The notes beneath the pieces were generated by a model. It saw only the letters and a list, made by a program, of their open reading frames with translations. It did no database searches and was not told the DNA's origin. Both the position numbers and the translations under genes were made by a program. From Anthopleura xanthogrammica (taxonomy: Eukaryota; Cnidaria; Anthozoa; Actiniaria; Actiniidae), in contig OZ025222.1 of NCBI GenBank assembly GCA_964019055.1, forward strand, positions 4,212,746 through 4,276,745: a stretch of 64,000 bases of DNA, written 5' to 3'. Shown here piece after piece: positions 57,120-64,000 of this stretch (position 1 is its first letter; every line of letters starts with the position of its first letter).

Positions 57120-60100
57120 TTAAGCCATCAGTACACAAGCACCACCGACTGCCTTGATTTTATCTTCTGCTCGCCGACTAAAAAACTTGGCCTTGACAAT
57201 GAGTGGTTGTTTTGGGAGAAGACCTTTGCCGAGGACCTTGAAGTATCCCTGGTAAACAGAGACAAGGATTAGATTGAATTGAATGGGTTATTGTATCAAT
57301 ACAGAATCATGGAAGTTGCTCTAAAGAGGAACCCATAACACTATTCTCTAGGAATCTTTTACTGCAATTCTCAATATTCTGCAAACTCAGACATTTCAAC
57401 GGCTTGTTGTGAAATTGGTTTTTTGCTGCCGTCAATCAAAACTAATCAGTCGGTACCTTTTATATTTTTGACTGGCGGCAGCAAAAAAACAAATTCCAAC
57501 AGGAAACTCGCAACTACCGAGTTTGCAGAATATTGAGAATTGCAGTAAAGAAATAAAAAACACTCACATCGCTGTGTTCAGTTATAAAGCAGGGATTGGC
57601 AGAAAACAAGAAGTGTTACGAGGAAAAATTCACAGCATGGGCCAATCTTCAAGTGCTTTATAACTGCACAGATGTTTCAATCAGTAGTGAAATATTTTTT
57701 CAAAACAAGAAGATAAACTTCATATCTTGAAGCCAACTTGTAATTTTGTTTTTATTATATAGACACATCCACAAACAAAAATTCAATAGACCTCATCGGC
57801 TTGGGTGTAATGTTGTCCCATTTCAGACCATGTGTCATTCTCTTGAGAATAAGATTCTTTGTTTGAGTTGTATCCATATTCATGTATCTTCTCATTCACA
57901 ACCGTTAAACAATGAAATGATACTCTGGGGAATGACACGTGGTCTGAAATGGGACAACATTACACCCAAGCCGATGAGGTCTATTTGGATCCATTTTGAG
58001 TGATTCTGGCTTGTTGAAAACATAGGATGTGATGTCATGGATATCTTCACGTGAGGATATGGAAAATATGTCACTGTGGTCTTGGATGTAGTTGGTATGA
58101 AAAACATGAGTGGCGTATTTCCCAGTAAAACACTAGTGTCTATTAAATAAATTAACTTACTGAGAATACAAACTGTACAGTTAGAGTACTTTACAGAATA
58201 CTTACAGCTTTGACGACATCAATGACAGGTACTGGGCCATCCTTTTTGTCCTTGTAGTTTTGTCTGGTCTGTTCACTGACCAAAGACCAAACACGATCAA
58301 GGTTGATAGCTGGCTTGTGGTAAGGATTGTTCTTCAAGTGGAAATGACGCATACCAACTTTACCAAAATAACCAGGATGGCTATGAAATAATAAGCCACA
58401 GCATTATTCATGAATGTGTGAAATTTCTCTTTTGATAGAGGACAGCACACAACAGTTTCAAAGCTATGAGGTTTCCTCCCTCCGTAAAAATCAACATGTG
58501 AGTTGAGTTGTATGCATAGAATATATAATGTAGTGGTAGTGTGTTGAGTGACAGTGGGCCAAATTGGAAACCAGTATCATTAAAGTTACTGAATTTGAAT
58601 CCCACTATAAAAAAAGTAATTAATTTAATTTATTTTTTAACTAGGGACCATCTATAGTCTAGCCTATCGTGCAGTCACTAAGTGCGAAAAGAAAAAGTAT
58701 AAATTTGAAAATGCCAGCTAAGCATATTAGTGTGGATGGCAATAATGGAACCTTTTGGAAATGCAAGCAATCTATGCATGCATGACAGTGTAATTAGCAT
58801 TTCTGGGACCAAAATTAACATAAATAGCCAGTTTCAGTATAGATGGCTAAAATGATCCACAAGCTCTAAGTCTGGTTCACGCAGGGTCGTAATCATTCAT
58901 GATCAGTCATAATCATAATGAGACGTGTGAACCACAAATCATAATCAGTCATAATCATGAGACGTGTGAACCACAAATCATAGTCATAATTATAACGGCT
59001 GTCATAAAGAATGGAAACTTCTCATTTTCTTATCATTATGCAGGGCTTTCATTTCAATAATATTTTCTGCTCTCAGACTTGCTTGTTCGCGATATCATAA
59101 TGGGAAACTCATGAATAAAAACGATATCAGGCTCTTAACATGTAATAATCTCTATGAAGGCATCTTTGTCCACTAATTTTACTTCTATATCGAGACTGAT
59201 TCATAAAATAGCTGGCGGTATGAAGTTAAGTACCTGACGATTGACCACCGGTAGCCGCCTTCTATTGAAACCCCTGATTATGACTATCATTATGATGTTA
59301 TTTTATCAGTGTGAACGTGCAATCATAGTCAGTAAATTACAAGAACATGGAAAGTTTCCATTCTTTATGATTATAACTATAATTAGCACCGTGTGAACAC
59401 CAGGCTTTAGTGTAGATAGAAAACCTTTTGTTGGTTTTCGGTGCAAAAACAGCATTTTCAAATTTATCAGGATTGGTGTTGACATGACCACAGTTGTACA
59501 AAGTTGAGTAGAAAGTATTCACCCTCCATGATAGATGGGTTTCATGGAAAACATGTCGCAGGACATGAGCAATGCAATATTTTTGTATGATTAAAAAAAT
59601 TAGTTTCCCAAGGGAGAATATTTCCATTGTTTTGCCCTTTGACATGCTGGTGCATGAAAACAATCTATATGGTAAAGATGTTGATCGTGGCAGCCATGAT
59701 AGAGGGCAAGCAATATTCCTTTGGGAAATAAATTCTCGTTGTGCAAAGATTTTTTCCTGCCCTTAAACATGGCTGCTGAGAAAAACCTCTATAACCCCTT
59801 GCTAAACGAAAAGAACTGCAACAGAAACAAGTTCTAAATTTTACAATACAATTCAATACGATGATTTTAATTGTACCTATTTAACTATAGAAAAATTTCA
59901 AGATAAAAAGGTACTGGCCACCTGAATAGATACACTGGTCGAAAAAAAATATTAGGCTTTACTGCCTAGGCAGGGTAAAAAATTAGAATGAAACAACTAC
60001 AACTCTACACTTACTATTTATCGAAGTTTATTCGATGGTGATGTTGTCCACCAGCGTTTCCACGACCTCCGGGATGTTTGCGGTGCTTTCCTGTTAACAA

Positions 60101-60411
60101 TTGAATATGACTATTACTCAACTGTTCGTACAAATATATAGCCAAAACATATAGCTAAATATACTCACCAACACGGCCGTGGCCATGACTCACATGGCCT
60201 CTAAGCTTTCTGGTCTTCTTTAAACGGGCAGTCTGGGAAAAAGATTGAATTGTCATTAATTCTAACACTATTTAGTGACAAAATTAGGATTAAATCATAG
60301 AGGGGTTATCAGGCTTTCAATACGCATTGCTTTATTTAGGATACTTTTAAAGATAACTAAGATGGAGATGGATTTTAAGTTAGGATTCTATAAAACTTCT
60401 TTACCCACCAT
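57120..60411 (-). CDS. RPL27A: 60S ribosomal protein L27a (uL15), complete
   Basis: Exons 60409-60411 (ATG only), 60169-60232, 60015-60090, 58206-58380 and 57120-57248 join in phase (0, 1, 2, 0) to 148 residues, the same length as the human protein. The N-terminus '[20 protein letters not shown]' and the following '[13 protein letters not shown]', '[18 protein letters not shown]' and C-terminal '[18 protein letters not shown]' leave no doubt about the family. It is a structural protein of the large cytosolic ribosomal subunit. The first exon carries only the start codon, as in many ribosomal-protein genes. The donor must be GTGGGT directly after ATG, giving M-TARLKK. A pyrimidine-rich leader just upstream fits TOP-type translational control. 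The introns contain several MITEs; I could not establish a snoRNA. Confidence 0.97.
57358..57549. mobile_element. MITE, TTTACTGCAATT family, copy 1 (L27a intron)
   Basis: TACTGCAATTCTCAATATTC continuing to TGCAAACTC on the left is exactly inverted at the right. Inner GCTGCCGTCAATCAAAA / TTTTGACTGGCGGCAGC also pair. A second copy is at 62921-63110. Confidence 0.85.
57787..57983. mobile_element. Mariner-like MITE, copy 2 (L27a intron)
   Basis: GACCTCATCGGCTTGGGTGT ends, inverted, flanked by TA. Differs from 49696-49891 at only a handful of positions. The open frame across it is incidental. Confidence 0.85.
58868..59407. mobile_element. MITE with AAGYCTGGT(G)TTCAC ends (L27a intron)
   Basis: Left AAGTCTGGTTCACGC, right inverted AAGCCTGGTGTTCACACG. 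The interior carries repeated ATCATAATCAGTCATAATCA and GACGTGTGAACCACAAATCA. Confidence 0.7.
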
Positions 60412-60603
60412 TTTGGAAAGGGAAGAGAGGAAGAGAGAAACAACTGCGCAGACTCGGCCCTAGTCAGTACCAGTCTTCCTCAAATTTACCAATCGATAAC
60501 TCTTCGCCGCTTACGAAGCTTTACGAGGCTTTACGAACAGACAGCGAATTTCGAAATAGAGTACCGAAGAGCAGCCGAAGTTTAATATTTGGATTCGATC
60601 ATC
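60412..60603. promoter_or_regulatory. Bidirectional promoter between L27a and kinase genes
   Basis: The two start codons are 192 bp apart and face away from each other. On the L27a side, the minus strand has a pyrimidine run TTTCTCTCTTCCTCTCTTCC (60415-60440), as expected for a 5' TOP start. The middle has CTGCGCAG (NRF1-like), CCAAT (60489-60493) overlapping ATCGATA, and a direct repeat CGAAGCTTTACGAGGCTTTACGA. No TATA box is seen. Shared regulation is an inference from spacing. Confidence 0.65.
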
Positions 60604-63600
60604 ATGGCAAGTACATGTAGTAGTGTAAAGAAATTATTAGTACCTTTAGAAGATCGAAAAATTCAAGCTTACAAATTATGCAAGGAATATCTTGGCGGCA
60701 GCTGGAAGGAGGTTTCTTTTGAGGAATTTCATATTAAAACTCTCTCGTAAGTATTGAATATTAATCAGTGTTGAACGGAGACGGGTTCAGATCCACCGAC
60801 TAGCTGGGAAATATGAATAAATTTGAGGGTATTTTCAATGAAAATTAAGGAAATTTGTATTTCCTAGCTAAATATGTGTATTTGTGTATAAAATAGCGTT
60901 CAGTTTATTTGAGATTTATGTTTATTGAAGACTTAGAACTTAGATGTTACATCTCTCCAGGGCTACCTGATGATCTAATGTCGTGATCAAAAATTATGTG
61001 TATATCACGAAAACGTTTAGTACCTTATGTAACTCGTAGAATAAAATATAACTGTCTGATACTGAAAGGATTGGTGTGTATTTGATATAAAATATATGTA
61101 CACCAGTTAAAAACTACAGAATTTGCTAGGGTATACTTGATTTACACAAAGTAATTTTCCAGGCCCTCTGCAGGGGCATAACCAAAGACATTTTGGCAAG
61201 TATGCACGGGTGGTCAGTATATATGTGTAAATCCAAATTCTTATTCTTATAATTATTAGTAGTTAAAAACGTGCGTATAAATTTGCATAAAGGAAGGTAC
61301 ACCCTGATCTGGCCCTTCTAGATCACATTAGAGTTTTGTAGTTGGTTTTTGTGGAGGGAGGAAAAGCAAAGAACCCAGAGAAAAACCCTAAAAGCACAGG
61401 AGAGAACCAACATACTCTTCTAGCTCACATATGACATCAAGCCTGGTGGGACTCAAATGCTGGTCGCATTGGTGAGAGGTTAGTGACCTCACCACCGTAC
61501 CACACCACCAGTGGTTCCCCAGGTTATGAGCCTCCCCCCACCCCATGCGACCCCAAATATAAGCCCATTTATCTACTAACAAAACTGTAACATTTTTTTC
61601 CTTTTACTAGTGGTGGATTGTCCAATGAACTCTTTATATGCTCACTACCAGATAGCTACCCCATCAACAAAATAGAACGCAGGAAGGTGTTACTGAGAAT
61701 CTATGGACAACTGTATGGGGAATTAGTAAATGATGTTCATGCTCTTGTTTCTGATGTCATGATTTTTGCTCTACTTGCCGAACGGAAAGTTGGACCAAAA
61801 CTATTTGCAATTTTCCCAGAAGGTCGTCTTGAGGAGTTGATACCGGTGGGTATTGTTAGGGATCAGTGGGTGAAATGAATCTTTCATTTCACTCATTCTT
61901 TCACATTATCCATTCTCTCATCCATCTTAGATTTTCAGTGCCAATTTGTAAAGACAAGAGTAGCATAAATGTAGTGTGCTCAGCTCTCTTATATCTTTGC
62001 AGTCTTGGGTTCAATAGCCCACTTTTGATATTCTGGTTGAGTTATCATGCACAAAGCAATTCAAGACGAGGCTCCGGGAAACAAAAGAATATATTAGGAT
62101 TACTCCATTGTTTCCCAGGAGCCTTGCCTTGAATTGCTTTATTGAATTCCTATGATTTTTATTATTTTTTTGCATTTACTCTTTCTTAATTTTAGGCAAG
62201 AAATCTCTCCAGCGAGGAACTAAGAAGTCCTGCCAATTCAGTCAAAATTGCAAGAAAACTCAGAGAATACCATGAACTGAGTCTTCCTTTATCTAAAGAA
62301 CCAAAATGGATGTGGGAATTTATCTCAAGGTAAAGGGGTTTCTTTGCCTCATCAGTCTGACTGACTGTGAAAAATAAATGTTAGAATTGTGAAGGGGTAC
62401 TTTTTTAACTGTTACTTTGCAGGGCAAAATAATAGACTCTCTCTAAGGATTAAAATGAAATTTCTTGTTTTGCTAATAAAGCATATATTGCATGGCTCCT
62501 GCGCACATGCCCTACAGCATAGTGTGAACCCCTGCTATATAGGTGTGCATATTGATAGATTATCATTTAAATAACCAACCAGAAATCTAATAGATAGAAT
62601 GCAATTATACTGAATTTATTTTCCACTAAGTATGTGTCTATTGCAATGTCTATTGTTTTCAGAAATATATAGTTTTTGTACTGACATTTCATTTATTTGT
62701 AATATGATTCAATGAAACAAGTGACAAAATTTATTGGCAAATTGGTTGGCACATATATAAACATTGCAATGACTATGTCAGTCTATATTTAGTAAACTTT
62801 GTAACTGTCCAGGGAGATATTGAGAGTTTGTTGTGTGAGAAAGGCCCACTTTGGGGTAGGTTGGATAATCATAAATCTACCTCCTCAAAGTTCATAGTAT
62901 ATTAATTATTAATGACATGTTTACTGCTATTTTCATAAACATGCGAACTCTGTATCTGCATGCTGCACGCTGAAATTTGGTTTTTCGCTTCCATTGATTA
63001 AAAATAATCAGTCGGTACCTTTCATGTTTTTGACTGGCGGCAGTGAAAAACCACATTTCAACAGGCAACTCGCAACTACAGAGTTTGCATGTTTATGAAA
63101 ATTGCAGTAATTTATGTTTCTTACTTATTTGTACAGACTTCTAGAAGATATTGATGAAATGATTGAAAGTGACATTAAAGACCCAATAGTACAAGAGATT
63201 TGCAAAAAGTATGATCTTCACAAAGAGTTCCATAATGTGAGGTAATTATAATTATTAAAGTTTGAGGATTTCGTCGTACATATACAGTGTAGGTTTTATC
63301 ACATTTATTTTTTCTGTCATTGAGATTTCTAACAAATGAAATTTATCACAGCTTTTTCTGTGCTCTGTTCAGTTATATAGCATGCAAGAAGTGATGTAAA
63401 GAACAACAACAACATTATTCGTGCCATCCATTACAATTAAGTTACAAATTATAATATTTATGAGATATGAGAAAAACTAGCCTGAGAGTGATGTCCTTTT
63501 GACTTCGACCACCCCCCGGTTTCGCGGGGGGACGAGGAGCAAAAGGACGTCTGGTTTCTCAGGCTAAAGAATTTCCAGCATGCAAAATTTCCAGCATACA

Positions 63601-63849
63601 AACTATGCTCCATTCACTAATCAAGGTGCTCTTTTCATTTCTGATGTTTTTTTTTCGACACAGCTGCTTGATTTAAGGGGGTAGGGTTGCTTGACCTCTT
63701 GTTGCAAAAAGCCTATTGTAATTACATAAAATGATTATTGCTAGCAAATATATTTGATTGATTAGAGGGTCCTATTTCATTTAGAAACTACATTACATCC
63801 AAGTCCTCCCAGACTGCAATTGTATTCTGTCATAATGATCTTCAAGAAG
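60604..63849 (+). CDS. Choline/ethanolamine kinase, N-terminal part (gene continues past window)
   Basis: Exons 60604-60746, 61611-61845, 62196-62329, 63137-63241 and 63785-63849 join in phase (2, 0, 2, 2) to 227 residues and end with a phase-1 donor. Family marks are 'CKEYLGGSW', 'GGLSNELFICSLP' (the P-loop-like nucleotide motif), 'RRKVLLRIYGQ' (Lys/Arg for ATP), 'FPEGRLEELIP' and, in the last exon, 'VFCHNDLQEG', the start of Brenner's phosphotransferase motif (HxDxxxxN). The enzyme phosphorylates choline and/or ethanolamine with ATP, the first step of the Kennedy pathway of phospholipid synthesis, in the cytosol. The lack of a long N-terminal extension and the 'GGLSN' spacing fit CHKA/CHKB as well as ETNK-like enzymes; I lean to choline kinase. 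Confidence 0.95.
61344..61515 (-). mobile_element. tRNA-derived SINE, minus-strand copy in kinase intron 1
   Basis: Read on the minus strand: tRNA-like head with TGGTGTGGTACGGTGGTGAG and B-box-region CAGCATTTGAGTCCCACC, then ATGTGAGCTAGAAGAGTATG, TTGGTTCTCTCCTGTGCTTT, AGGGTTTTTCTCTGGGTTCT and CCTCCCTCC. This is the same order as the 21404 copy. Confidence 0.8.
62921..63110. mobile_element. MITE, TTACTGC(A)AT family, copy 2 (kinase intron 3)
   Basis: TTACTGCTATTTTCATAAAC and its inverted partner at the right. Shares AATCAGTCGGTACCTTT and TTTTTGACTGGCGGCAG with 57358-57549. It ends 26 bp before exon 63137-63241. Confidence 0.85.
63478..63566. mobile_element. Very short foldback with GC-rich loop
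   Basis: TAGCCTGAGA...GTCCTTTTG is inverted as CAAAAGGAC...TCTCAGGCTA. The 30-bp centre is ACCCCCCGGTTTCGCGGGGG, itself a hairpin. Confidence 0.8.
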
Positions 63850-63952
63850 GTATGAAATTGTTTTGAAATAAATATTTAGCATATGGCCAGCATAGGACAT
63901 ATTTTCTTTCTTTTTCACTTAAGTTTTATATATTATTTTCATTTTCATTTTT

Positions 63953-64000
63953 TCTTCCTTCCTTCCTTCCTTCCTTCCTTCCTTCCTTCATTTTCCTTCA
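63953..64000. repeat. (TTCC)n microsatellite at window end
   Basis: About nine CTTC units run to near the window edge. Confidence 0.9.

Noticed and set aside
57249..60014. snoRNA genes in L27a introns, as in vertebrates
   Set aside because: I could not find a box C/D pair or a convincing H/ACA fold by eye; a covariance search would be needed.

Overview
This is a 64 kb stretch of AT-rich, intron-bearing animal genome. I can reconstruct six protein-coding genes by joining exons whose splice sites and reading phases agree. The best guess for the organism is a cnidarian, probably an anthozoan. The main reason is a matrix metalloproteinase that ends in two ShK domains, an architecture typical of cnidarians; several recurring MITE families and a tRNA-derived SINE fit but are not diagnostic. 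The species assignment is inference.

Layout: (1) 1-13868 (+) is the 3' part of a giant coiled-coil gene with one 6.5 kb exon; its family is not recognised. (2) 17309-24941 (-) is a secreted-type matrix metalloproteinase with a degenerate cysteine switch and two C-terminal ShK domains; its first exon(s) are not found. (3) 26314-30698 (+) is a complete 515-residue cytochrome P450, followed by tandem copies of its own 3' end. (4) 30.7-37.9 kb is gene-poor and full of MITEs, SINE remnants and microsatellites. (5) 38114-52598 (+) is a complete TIF1/TRIM24-TRIM33-type gene (RING, two B-boxes, coiled coil, PHD, bromodomain; 860 residues). (6) 57120-60411 (-) is a complete ribosomal protein L27a gene (148 residues). 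It lies head to head, 192 bp between start codons, with (7) the first five exons of a choline/ethanolamine kinase gene at 60604-63849 (+), which runs off the window end.

The genes are ordinary nuclear neighbours, not a pathway or operon. The only shared control suggested by position is the divergent L27a/kinase promoter, and perhaps the divergent MMP/P450 interval around 25.6-26.3 kb.

Most of the unusual material is mobile DNA. There are at least twenty inverted-repeat (MITE-like) elements in several families, often nested, at least five tRNA-SINE copies, one LINE 3' fragment and several tandem arrays. The most interesting observations are places where this DNA meets gene structure: a near-identical inverted repeat flanking the two PHD exons of the TRIM gene; a MITE whose target-site duplication is part of an MMP splice donor; a satellite that contains decayed copies of an MMP propeptide exon; and a tandem array built from the last codons of the P450. 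I did not find a clearly new multi-gene system, CRISPR array or viral gene.
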